From NCBI RefSeq assembly GCF_002234675.1, contig NC_019866.2, positions 15,343,261 through 15,407,260 on the forward strand: 64,000 nt of DNA. Direction: 5' to 3'. Position numbers and translations under genes: made by a program. The notes below the pieces were generated by a model. That model did no database searches, was not told the origin of the DNA, and was given only the letters and a program-made list of their open reading frames with translations. The stretch comes from Oryzias latipes. Its lineage: Eukaryota; Chordata; Actinopteri; Beloniformes; Adrianichthyidae. Shown here piece by piece: positions 29,230 through 39,500 of this stretch (within the stretch, counting starts at the first letter, position 1; each line of letters opens with the position of its first letter).

Positions 29230-29440
29230 TATGCTGCCCCGATAACTCTAAAGCACTGTAAAGATTTAAATTGTCTTAAAACACCCTGGACTAAGCTGTT
29301 CCCTCTCTTCGTCCGTAGATTTACGCTCTCTGGTCCAAGTACTAAGCACAATGAAAAGCGCCCACAAGCTGTAGAAAAGCTGATTGGTTGGAGAACACGT
29401 ACTCTTGACGTCATTACGTTAAAAACTACAACAACTCTTT

Positions 29441-29455
29441 ACCGCCCTCTACTGG
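29441..29455 (-). promoter_or_regulatory. CTCF core motif match upstream of ALYREF
   Basis: The complement reads CCAGTAGAGGGCGGT, which fits the commonly used CTCF core CCASYAGRGGGCRSY at every position. It lies about 210 bp upstream of the ALYREF ATG, on the ALYREF strand. Occupancy is not shown by sequence. Confidence 0.55.
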
Positions 29456-30570
29456 AAACTAAAACATTATTCCTAAAAAACGCCATACATGGGTGTGTTC
29501 AGTTCATAGTAACACTAAAAGAAGCAATCAAAGCATTAAATCAAACACTTTTAACTATATCTCTATAACGAAACTGAATAACATAAAAAAAAATACTTTT
29601 AGACTTTAAATTACATTGAAAACAAATAGGCTAAGGCACTTCTTTAAACAAACAAAAATGTGGTTTCATATTTCAAATGAAATTTGTATTGAATTGATTT
29701 TTTATTTAGATGTGACTATGACCTAAAGAAAACTTTCTTAGTTTGATCAAGAAACGTTATTATAATGAATGCTTAAATTGGACAACACCCTGAACTCTCA
29801 ATATGCATATTATAAATACAAATTGGATCTCTTTTTGATGAGACACGTCAGCAAATCTGCTAAGAAGTTGAAATTAATTTGATCTCAAAAGATTAATTTT
29901 GCATAAAAAGATAGCAATTCAAAGTATTATTCAAAATTTTGCTCTTCTTCATACTACAATAAGGATTAAAAAAGCACCCTGCACGAGAATGCATGATTGT
30001 ATTCTTCCTTCACATTCATTTGAAATATGTAAATAACAAATATAAATGCAACTCTATTGTTTTGATTTGAAGGTAGTAGTATTTTTAAGACCAACAACTT
30101 CTTCACCTAATTAGAAAACAAACAAAAAAGAAAGTTTCCCTCTTGTTCTTTTATTGAAACCTTTCCTACATTGATTGTTTCTGAGCTACATGGCTCTGTT
30201 TGTCTGTAAACTCTACCTCTGTTAATTGCACGTTATTATAAAGAAATAACAAAAAACTGGTATTGCTGTTATTAATAAAAAAAGCAAAAGAATTACTTTC
30301 CTAATAATTGTGGGTGTAAAAAAAGTGAAAATCAAAGATATAATCAATCTGTAAAGCTAAACTACAAATACAGTTATGTATATTTAAAAATAGCTGAATT
30401 TTAGTGGGGTGGGGGATATACTGGGGAGTTTTTAACCTCTTATTTATGATCGTTTTCCATACTTTTAGCTAACGTTTGTTCCGAGGAAAAAAACAGCCTA
30501 ACACTGATTACTGTTCATTGTATTATAACAAACATACATGAGTGTCAAACCAAGCAGAAGTTCTGTAAAA
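29456..30570. other. ALYREF-MCRIP1 spacer
   Basis: This is AT-rich DNA without a recognised gene. It separates the ALYREF promoter from the MCRIP1 3' end, with both genes on the minus strand. Confidence 0.45.
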
Positions 30571-30574
30571 GTCT

Positions 30575-31197
30575 TTTATTCAACATTTTGCTTCCAAGGC
30601 TTAGAGGAAGGAGATAAGAGCTGCATTCCTGCATTCACTACTCAACAATGTCCATCCCAGGGCAAGAAAAATGTATAATAATAATAATAATAATAAAAAA
30701 AATGTTGGCCTTCCACATTGTATTTTGGTTTCCAAAACAAGCCCACTAAGAGGATATCCATTGAGATCATTCTACTGTTTATCAATTGGTTTTCCAAAAA
30801 ATAAAAACAGAAGTCAGCCCTTTCATATTTTCTTTCAAAGTCATCAGGGTACATTTGGTAGTAGAGGGTTTAAGTCTTGTGTCCTCGTTTTTTGTGCCTT
30901 AACCACAAAACCTTCATTGAAACTTTTGATGAAAACTGTGAACTAAAAATGCAGAGAAAGTGGGAAGAATCTGAACTCCCTGAAATCCAAATCCTTTTGG
31001 TTCTTGTTGAGGATTTAAAAAAAAAAAGGGGGGGGGGGCAGAGGTTGCTTTAGTCCAGAGTAGAGATTCGATTTGCATTCTGGGTTAGATTGGCCAATGG
31101 GTCAAACGTTCTTGCTGACAGCGGGCTGATAAATCAAAAGTTCTTTACAATAATGGGTGGAGAAAAAAAAAAAGCAAGTGGATCATCATAGAAAAGA
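30575..31197 (-). other. MCRIP1 3' UTR with (AAT)n run
   Basis: The region between the MCRIP1 stop and the predicted poly(A) signal contains an ATA/AAT microsatellite (about 30673-30694) and A/G-rich runs near 31018-31040. No other gene is seen. Confidence 0.5.
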
Positions 31198-32719
31198 CTA
31201 AGATTTCTTAGAGTCCTGTGTGTTGCGCTTTTTAAGATCACTCAGGTCCACTGGTGTAAATGCTGCAAAACCAAACAGAAACACAAGTGTCATTTAAAAA
31301 ATGTCCTAAATCAACATAAAGATCTCTTGGCTTAATGTCTCTGTAACTTACAATGTAGATTAGGGTTAGGGTTCTTCTCCACATACTCCTGCGGCCCGCG
31401 GTCGTTACGCTCACTGTTTTGCGTTGATCGGATGTCTCTGAGCACACACTGCCAGGCTGAGAAGGAATAAAGGTGAGAAGGACGGCAAGTGGTTGAGGTG
31501 CTGTTCACCAACAGTTAAAAGGTCAAATCCCACCATAGATGTTTCATTCAATGGATGTCAGATGTATTTTAGTAACAATTCAGTCCTGTGGGTAGTAGAT
31601 GGGAACAAATTCTAAAGCTGTTTATTAACTCCATAACACACACCTATTTAAGTTACATTCAAGAATATTTTATGGAGTATTGGGTGACAAAATATTCACA
31701 CTACTGTGTGAGCAGCCTTTAGTTTCATACTGTGACAAATACATCGATCTAAAATCCACTATTTAAAGCAATAAAAAGGGCTAATACAGAGGAATGCATG
31801 CTTCATGCAGCAAAATGTTTAGATAAAGTACCACACAGCGAAGTTGCAATATTTTTCACACATGATAACCAAAGTTTATCCTAAACCAGTAACTGTTTTA
31901 GAGTGAATCCAGACTTTATTTTTTACAAAAATTACTTTTGTGGCAGAAGAGAATTCCCACAGAAGAAATATTCATACAGCAAAACATTAGTAAAAAAAAG
32001 TAAATCCAATTTGATTAATTTTAGAACAAATATCCAAGAATAGAAATTCCAATATTTCAAAGAAATACTTTCTTCAGGATTTTGTTAATTTGTTGAAAGG
32101 AAAATAGTTAAAATGATATCAATTTTTAGAGTTCATCATCACATTTTTACTCATTATAAAACCCCCCAATATTATATTTTTTTCACCTTAAATAGTTTCA
32201 GGGAACATTTGGAGCCAGACCCAAATCCTAAGCAATACTTTAAATGTTGACAGTTTTAAAGAGGTCACTGTTCTAGAAGTATATCAGGGCTAGAATAGGA
32301 TAACTCGTAGGATAACTTGGATCAACTTGACTGCTAATAAACACGTTTGGAAAAACAAGGAGAAAATCATGTGAACATTGAGCACTACCGCCAACTAGTA
32401 TACTTACTATCATGTATAAAGCGCACATTTTCCTCATGTGCTGGAGTAAAAAGCTCCCCGGTATTAGTAGGGGATCGGGGGCTTGAAGTTCTCTTGTAGC
32501 TATTCACCATCCTGGGAGCTGATGAGCTTAAAAATCATAAAATAAAATAAAAAGGCAGCATAAATGATTTGATTGAAGAGTTAGCATTGGTGATTTAGGT
32601 GTACACACAATTTTCTTGCTCATAAATAAGTAAAATGCATGCTTTGTTGAAACATAATAAGGGTTAAAAGTGCACCAGTGGTGGCTGAAAAGGCCTTGTC
32701 TACATTCAGACCTGGTCAT
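31198..32719 (-). CDS. mcrip1: MAPK-regulated corepressor-interacting protein 1
   Basis: Four coding exons (32712-32719, 32408-32526, 31352-31456, 31198-31262; minus strand) give 98 residues (human MCRIP1 is 97). The human protein binds CtBP and, depending on ERK phosphorylation, limits CtBP recruitment to genes such as E-cadherin; it also enters stress granules. Diagnostic segments are MTSSSAPRMV, YKRTSSPRSP, LFTPAHEENVRFI, the W codon spanning exons 2-3, EYVEKNPNPNLHSF, and the terminal PVDLSDLKKRNTQDSKKS, which separates MCRIP1 from MCRIP2. The first coding exon contributes only 8 bases, and its donor (GTCTGA) is weak. The next acceptor (TTTTTAAG) was chosen because it restores the human-like start. 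The 5' UTR exon starts after an acceptor near 32757. A poly(A) signal is predicted at 30575-30580 (minus). Confidence 0.93.
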
Positions 32720-33574
32720 TCTGTTTGCAGTCTGTACTCGCTCCTCGCTCCTCTGTGGTGAGTGGATGAAGGATCCAAAGATTAGGAAGTTCTCAGCTAA
32801 ACCATAACAATAGATGAGGATAACATGTTATTATGTCTCCGATTTAGGAAGTAATGTAAACAATAAACAGACATTTAGAACAAGATCTTAACTCTAATAT
32901 AAACTGTATAAAGCTGTTGAGCTGCTGGTAGACTGACAGTTCTTTTCTTTGCCAGCCTCTCCCGTAAATATTTACACTGAATTTGAATGGCTGATTTAGC
33001 TACCTACAGATAAAAGAACCCATAACAAAGTACGTATATACATGCTGTAGGAGGTCAACGCTTTGGGTTTAGGCACTGGAAGGTTAAGTTTCAAACAGCT
33101 TTGGCCATTAATTGACTTTGGCCACACAGGAGGCTTTTGTTTACGTTTTTGATAGTAGCTTCATCAGTGATGCTACTACTAGCAGGAGGTTGTAGAGTCA
33201 AATCTTTGTTTTAAAACACTGTCCCACACAAGCTCCACATTTACAACTATTTTTGACTTTTTCATACATTCCTCACAGCATTTCGAGACTAACGAATCAC
33301 AAACAAATCCATTTCAGAAATCTTGATGTAGCCTGTTCGGTTAGCTAGCTAGCGATTTGCATTGTGTTGCAGTTGCGTTAGCTTAAAAGAGCTAATATTT
33401 AATTAAAATTATCGGTACGAGTTAATAATAAAAAGTCATCTAGTAAAATAATTTTCTAAAAATTCTGTAGTGAATGATATTGATTTTTTGGACAAACCTT
33501 GGCAGAATTATTCCCTTCAATTTCTTATTTCAGAGTGTACGCCGTTATTTCTAGCTAAAACGTTGCCAATGCCA

Positions 33575-33591
33575 ACCAATCATTTCCGGTG
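33575..33591 (-). promoter_or_regulatory. Candidate MCRIP1 promoter: ETS and CCAAT motifs
   Basis: On the minus strand the order is ACCGGAAATG (ETS-like) then ATTGGTTGG (inverted CCAAT, NF-Y-like), a pair typical of TATA-less housekeeping promoters. It lies about 0.85 kb upstream of the MCRIP1 start codon, which fits a non-coding first exon. This is motif-based only. Confidence 0.35.
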
Positions 33592-33741
33592 TGAAAAGTC
33601 ACGGAAGAAGAATGGCTTCTCAGACTACAATTACAACAATAAAAGAAATAATAATAATAATAATAATATAATAGATAAACGTTTTAACAACACTTAAAAA
33701 AATTAAAGACAAAGTTTTACCAGATTAAGGTAGCATTGCTT

Positions 33742-33839
33742 CATTTTATTTTATTTTATTTTATTTTATTTTATTTTATTTTATTTTATTTTATTTTATT
33801 TTATTTTATTTTATTTTATTTTATTTTATTTTATTTTAT
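33742..33839. repeat. (ATTTT)n pentanucleotide microsatellite
   Basis: About 19 nearly perfect ATTTT units run for almost 100 bp in the spacer between PPP1R27 and MCRIP1. The open frame across it (ILFYF repeats) is an artefact of the repeat. Confidence 0.95.
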
Positions 33840-34121
33840 ACTTGACGTAACCGGAGTTACAAAATATATGAAATTAAAAAATAGCATAATTATATTGATA
33901 GTCCTTATTAATTGTTGGAAGCTTTGTTGTTTTTCTGACATTCATTTGTGCTTTCTGAGTTGGGTAGTCATTTTTCCAGTAACTCCAACACTGCATGAAT
34001 TTCAACATTTCTCTAAATTTGCACTTTTCTCTGACGGACATCAACCCATCTGTGCAATTAGCACTAAAATGAAAACAAAAGCCACAAATGTTTCCAGATT
34101 CCATATTATTTCTTTTTGTAA

Positions 34122-34324
34122 CCCTTGTGCTATCCTATGACCCCACCCTTACATTGACATGGTATCCCGACTATGACAAAGGTGGATAAAGGTGGAAAGA
34201 TTTCAAGTAATCCGTGGACACCAGGGAAGATCACAAATCATTGAAGAAAAAAGGTTCAGCGCACTGTCTAGTGGGTCTAGATGACCCAACTCCCAATGTT
34301 AAAGTACATAGGATAGCACAAGGG
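34122..34324 (+). mobile_element. 205-bp piggyBac-like MITE, family A, copy 1
   Basis: It begins CCCTTGTGCTATCCTA and ends GATAGCACAAGGG, followed by TTAA (the left flank is GTAA, one base off). It shares the internal blocks GGTGGATAAAGGTGGAAAGA, ATCCGTGGACACC-like sequence and AAAAAAGGTTCAGCGCACTG with the four other copies. It has no coding capacity. Confidence 0.82.
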
Positions 34325-34339
34325 TTAATAAGGTGGATT

Positions 34340-34422
34340 ACCAAAACACCCACCTGACCCAGCCCTCATGTCTAATTTTAGAATCCTCTTGGGCCTACAA
34401 GTCAAAACGTTTGCCCACCCCT
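34340..34422 (-). mobile_element. hAT-like MITE end fragment
   Basis: The minus strand starts CAGGGGTGGGCAAACGTTTT and continues into a short match of the very common hAT/Charlie-type terminal sequence. It abuts the family A copy at 34122-34324. Only one end is recognised. Confidence 0.45.
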
Positions 34423-34736
34423 GGCTTATGGGTATCTTACATGTAGTATAAAACTTAATAAATACAATTAAGGTTAAGAAGTTCTGTTTGGAAGAATTTC
34501 TACTACAATTTTTAAACGCTCAGATTCCAATTTGGTTTAGAAATGAAAACTCAAAATGAACAAACTCTGGTACTTCTCAATACTGAAAAAATATTGAAGA
34601 AGCTAATTTCAAAGAAACATTTTCCTGCTTAAAAGTCCTAATCTCAACAATAAAACTTGTAAAACTATGTTTTGATTTAATGGTAGAAAAGTTACATGCA
34701 CAAAGAAAAGCATCTTCGTTTATTTATAAAAGCAAC

Positions 34737-35407
34737 TTTATTCATGAAAATCTACAAAACTGCACAAGCATTGATAAGACTTTGATTTTTACACATTTGT
34801 ACACTTATTACAGCAAACAACATATTACATAAGCAAAACAGCTGCAGAGGCAGAGATGCCCAAACTAAATAAACTTGCTTTTGTTTAGTTTAGATGTCAA
34901 TAATGTATATTTTTATCTTTCCAACGGATCTGTAAGAGTCTCCTTCTGCCCAGCAGCAAGGATGCAAACAACTGTATAAAACACAATTCAGAATGTATTC
35001 ATAGTTTGGAAGCAAACATTTTACAGAGTGCAACCGGCTACATGAACAGTCACTGCTTAACACAAAAACAACGGATGGAATTCCTTCACCGATACGCTTA
35101 TAAAAAAATATCAGAATTGTCCCGAAGATGAAAATTTAAATGAAAACGTGAATGCACATAATAAAATAAGTAAATAAAAATTAATAATTTGATAAAAATT
35201 GGCTTTAAATCTGTTTCCTCAAAAGGTTTCTTACAAAAGAAATAGGATCACTTTTGAAAGATATTAACAAAAATTGTGTCCCAACATCAGTCAAGTTATC
35301 AAACAAGATATCAGTCTGATTGGTTTGGCTTATTCCGTCTCCTTAAAGCAGCACCTTCTGTGTCCAATAGGTTGGGGGGGTTGCCTTTGCATTTGTTTGA
35401 TGGTCGA
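34737..35407 (-). other. PPP1R27 3' UTR
   Basis: AT-rich sequence between the PPP1R27 stop and the predicted poly(A) signal; no repeats or genes recognised. Confidence 0.55.
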
Positions 35408-36472
35408 TCACACACAGCCAGTCTCAAATAGTTTGGCCAAGTCTTTGCAGTCAGGATCAATGAGGTCTGCAGGCTTCTCTCCACTCTCATTCTCAGCTTC
35501 TGTGCTTGCTCCCATTGCCAGGAGATACCTGAGAAGACAGTAAAACCTTTCTTAAAAGAAATTCATTATATAACAGCTCTGTTGTTGAATAGATTCTGTG
35601 ATTGTAAAGACATACTAGTTAATGCTTCTGCATGGTTTGTATCACAATGCTTTGATCATTCTAGTGAATGCTTTTGTTTTAAGATTAATATTAAGATTTT
35701 TGCAGGTAGCTTTACCTGAATCATGCCGATCAACTATTTTTCATTCAGAGAGTTAATGCTTACTTGGCAATCTCAGGGTAGCCGTCACTGCAGGCCATGT
35801 GTAGTGGTGTCCACCCGTCCTCATCCCTTTGATGGACGTCAGCACCGTATTTCACCAGCAGCTTCACCACCTCCAGGTTACCTGTCAGCACAGCCTCGTG
35901 CAACGCCGCCATACCTGTGCACACATCATCAAATTTTTGCTTTTTTTCAAAATTGCCTCAAAAGCTAATGGTGTTTAACACTTGCAATTAATACCGAGTT
36001 GGATTAGAATTTGACAACTGCAGAGACTTTGCTCACCCGAATGAAAAAGTGTGTCCACACGCACTTTCCTCGCTCTCATGAAGCGCCCAATTTGCTCCAA
36101 ATCTCCTCTTCTAACAATATCCTGGAAGATGATGTCATTGGGGAAGTGCACAGTCCTCTTGGCGGGTACCACGGGTATGACAGGTGCAGGGGGCTCCTGA
36201 GGCTGTTTGCGTTGAGTTGAAGTGCAACGCAAAGCTTTGCTGTATGCAGGGCTGTACGTGGATGCAGCTTTGTAGGAGGGTGTGTATTGGGATGGGGTGG
36301 GATACGAAGCGCCGTACTGTGTCGGGGTGTGCTTTGACACTGCAGCATACGTAGATGTGTATGCCGTTGGGGTGTAGTGCGAAGAGCTGTAATAAGATGG
36401 TGTGTGGTACGTCGGTGTGTACTGGGAGCTCCGCGTGTATGTCGTCAATGGTACGTGGTAGTTGTACTTCAT
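35408..36472 (-). CDS. ppp1r27: Protein phosphatase 1 regulatory subunit 27 with extended N-terminus
   Basis: Three coding exons (36037-36472, 35764-35914, 35408-35528; minus strand) give 235 residues. Human PPP1R27 (DYSFIP1, 154 aa) binds PP1 and inhibits its phosphatase activity. Matching parts are the RVxF-type PP1-docking site KRTVHFPND, then VRRGDLEQIGRFMRARKVRVDTL, and two ankyrin repeats (GMAALHEAVLTGNLEVVKLL and DGWTPLHMACSDGYPEIAKYL). The end reads DLIDPDCKDLAKLFETGCV. The roughly 95 residues before the docking site are a degenerate Tyr-Thr-Pro/Ser repeat (units like SQYTPSY, THYTP) absent from the human protein as I remember it. An AG acceptor about 36 bp 5' of the ATG implies a non-coding first exon. 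A poly(A) signal is predicted at 34737-34742 (minus). Confidence 0.92.
36230..36465 (-). repeat. Degenerate coding tandem repeat (Y-T-P/S units) in PPP1R27 exon 1
   Basis: Short, imperfect units encode Tyr every 5-8 residues with Thr, Ser and Pro between. Examples are SSQYTPTYHTPSYY, HYTPTAYTSTY and SQYTPSYKAASTY. Because unit lengths are multiples of three with little stop content, the other minus-strand frames also stay open, giving shadow frames. Confidence 0.8.
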
Positions 36473-36559
36473 CCTTGCAGGGATTGCTGCTTTGTCCCCT
36501 CCTTTTCTCTGAAATCAGGAGGACTAAAAGAAAGAAATCCAAATGAGCAGAACAATCCA

Positions 36560-39500
36560 ATGAAGAGCGGTATCCTTTGTCCTTTTTGTCTTCAGTTGAC
36601 TTTATCCTTTGAGGTTCCTGCTGAAGCAGCTCCTTTTCTTCACTTCAATAACTCCTCCTTCTTAACCCACAGCTTTGTCTTGATCATTTCTTCTTCCAGT
36701 ATAAGTAGTTTGCCAATCAGTCGTTGCACAGATCTGGAGTCTGATGGGGGCAAAACTGACAGCACGTCTATATACCCTCTGAGGCGCTATTTTGAGGATG
36801 AACATCCAGTGACTTCAGCTTTCAAACGAGTGACCCTCATCCAGCTCCACCCACTAATGTAGCCACATGTCCACTGACATTGCAGACGCCCCCTAGTCCA
36901 GATCATAAAAAATGTTGACAGAACCTATGTTCCTCCTGAAGCTAACCACAAACGTAAACACCTAAACAACTGTGGTGGGAGTTGAACACTACAGTTCATA
37001 AACCTGTTTTCCTACTCTTTATTTCTATGAAACGATACACCGTGTATGTTTGTGTCACTTTTCCGAAAATACATGTATTATTCTGAGCAAGTAACCTGAA
37101 GCAAACAACAACAGCGCATGATCGTTTGACACGTTTATGATTTGTCTCCTTAAAACACATCGTATTTGATATTTAAGATAAGATTTTCATTTTACACTAC
37201 CGTTGGTGTTTTTGTTTTTGTCAGTTTATTTTCTTAGACTTTACAGCAATAAAAGTACACATAACCTTTTATTTCAGATCTCTGAAAGAAGTCATGGAGC
37301 TTTCATGAAAAAAGTGCTGAATGAGAGCGCAGCACGCCATGGAATTAGGGACTGGTAGTTTGATAGCTAAGACAAAAACACAAAGTTTGAACATAACGTG
37401 TTAAAAACATGATACATGTAGCCTATTTGACTTTGTACAGCAGAGGTGCTGCACGTTCGAATGATGTTATAACTGTGTTGGTTGCACCAACTGTTCCCAG
37501 AAACACCCATGACAAGCAGTTCTAACTTGCAAAATATATGTTTCAAATAGTTTTAGATGATGCCGAAGTAGCAGATGCAGCAGCAAGGCTGCCATCCTGT
37601 GATTCCCCCCCCCAAAAGAAAAGAAAAAGAAAACACATTCCTTAAGAAGTTTATTCTGATCTCCATAGTTCTCTTTGCTGTTGTTTGCAATATTCATCGC
37701 TTTAGGAACATCTGCTCTTCTTACTTGCATCTAGTCCACGTCAACATTTGTGTTGGCACTCACGGGCAGTTTTTGTACAACTCAAACTGCAAAAAAGTGC
37801 AACAACCACATTTCTCACTCAAAGAAATTGTAACAAAAATAAACAGCTATGCCTATCATTAAGAGTACCGGTAATTAACAAATTACTCTTGCTGTGTTGG
37901 AAATTTGAGACAATGTTTCTTCGCTATATATTGCAGTTCACCATGCAGTTTCCCTGTTTCGCAGATTTATGAAGTGCAATTTTGGATGCCTTTTTTTGTG
38001 TTTTCTGTGTTCTGGTTGTCTGTTTACCTCGTCAATCAATCTCATCCATGTCACAAAATGAGTTCAGCTTGATACATTTACTGTATTTTCTGCACAATAA
38101 TGCACATTTAAAAACCTTGATAAAATAAATGACAGTGTGCCTTACAATCCATTGCACTATATTAATTCTGGTTGTGCTTACTGATGTCGAAGCAATTTTG
38201 AGAGGTCCACAGGGCTCTGTCAATATGTCAGTCTGTTTTATAACCAACTGCAAACAAAGTTGGGTGTTATTGTAAATATGCTAACATGGCTAAAATGTAC
38301 GTGTTACGTAAACGAGCTAGAAAATTACAGGTATTGTGGATATGTGGCTAACCTGAACTGTGTCACAACAAAGATTACAATTATTTTAAACGCAGTTAAT
38401 AAAGTCTGACTGAGGTACGGACTTATCTCTCACTATATTGTCTCTGCATGTGCACCTTAAAGTTCAGTGTGCCTTATCTATAAAATTAGTTTCGTTGATA
38501 GTGCCCCTTACAATCTAGTGCACCCTAAAGTGTGGAAAATATGGTTCACAAATCTTGATCGCCGGCAGATCTATGTTTTCATTCTATAATAATGAAACTA
38601 CTTTTCTGCAAAGATTTGAACTTTGAGAGTTTGAACAAGAGAGAAAAGTGTATAAATGTGTAGTCAAGAATTTTACAGCCCTAAAATATCTATAATTTTA
38701 CATTGCGGATTTCATCTATCTCAGGTTATTTGTGGGACATGTACCCCACAAAAAAACAAAAACAAGGAATCACTTAACTTAGGAACACAAACAGTTGTGG
38801 CTTCTCAGGGATTCCCATGAGGAGTTTTGGCAGTACTTGTCCCAGTTTTTCTCGTGGTAGTGGTGACCTCACCAGATGAAACAGACACTTGTTAACACAT
38901 ATGTTCCCTACATGCCTATGTGTGGAGGTGCCACATTATAGCTTCAGGCTATACATAGTGTCAGTCCACTCAGTCCCTATGGACTTATCCTACAGAAATT
39001 TTACAAATTACCAGTTGGTCATGGATCTTCATGGTAATATAGATAATTGATTAATATTGTGGTATTAGTGGTTTAACCTCTTTAAAAGGTCATCCGCTTT
39101 TTTACTGATCTGTCTTAGTTATTGAATTATAAGGGAATTACATCTAGCTGCTTTTTTGTGATTAAACAGTGTCACCCCACCCTCTACTTATTTTAACTCA
39201 CTTATCTTTGCAGTCTAGTTTAATAAGTTATTTCAGATAATAGCACAGAGTCATATGTGAACACTTTGTGAATCTACTCAGGTTATAATTACACCAGAGC
39301 GTTCTGGCTAAAGGCCTTCATCTAGGTTTCGAATGAGGAGGGCAAAACAACCACCAATCAAACACGGCCCCGTACATACCAGCGAGACGACATCAGGTGA
39401 TAGATCAGTTTCACGCCGTCCTTATTTAAAGTGTTGTTTGTTGTGTGCTTTATGGTGCCTCTTAGAAAGGCCACACTCCAAAATGTGCTAGCCTAATAAT

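Noticed and set aside
31358-31376. Telomere-like CCCTAACCCTAA sequence
   Set aside because: It lies inside MCRIP1 exon 3 and encodes the conserved NPNPN segment, so it is coding coincidence and not an interstitial telomere.
33736-34140. Long plus-strand open frame beginning with ILFYF repeats
   Set aside because: It is created by the (ATTTT)n microsatellite and runs into MITE-flanking sequence; it has no similarity.
36076-36560. Two long minus-strand frames and one plus-strand frame over PPP1R27 exon 1
   Set aside because: The repetitive Y-T-P coding sequence keeps other frames open. Only the 36472-start frame continues into conserved ankyrin sequence.
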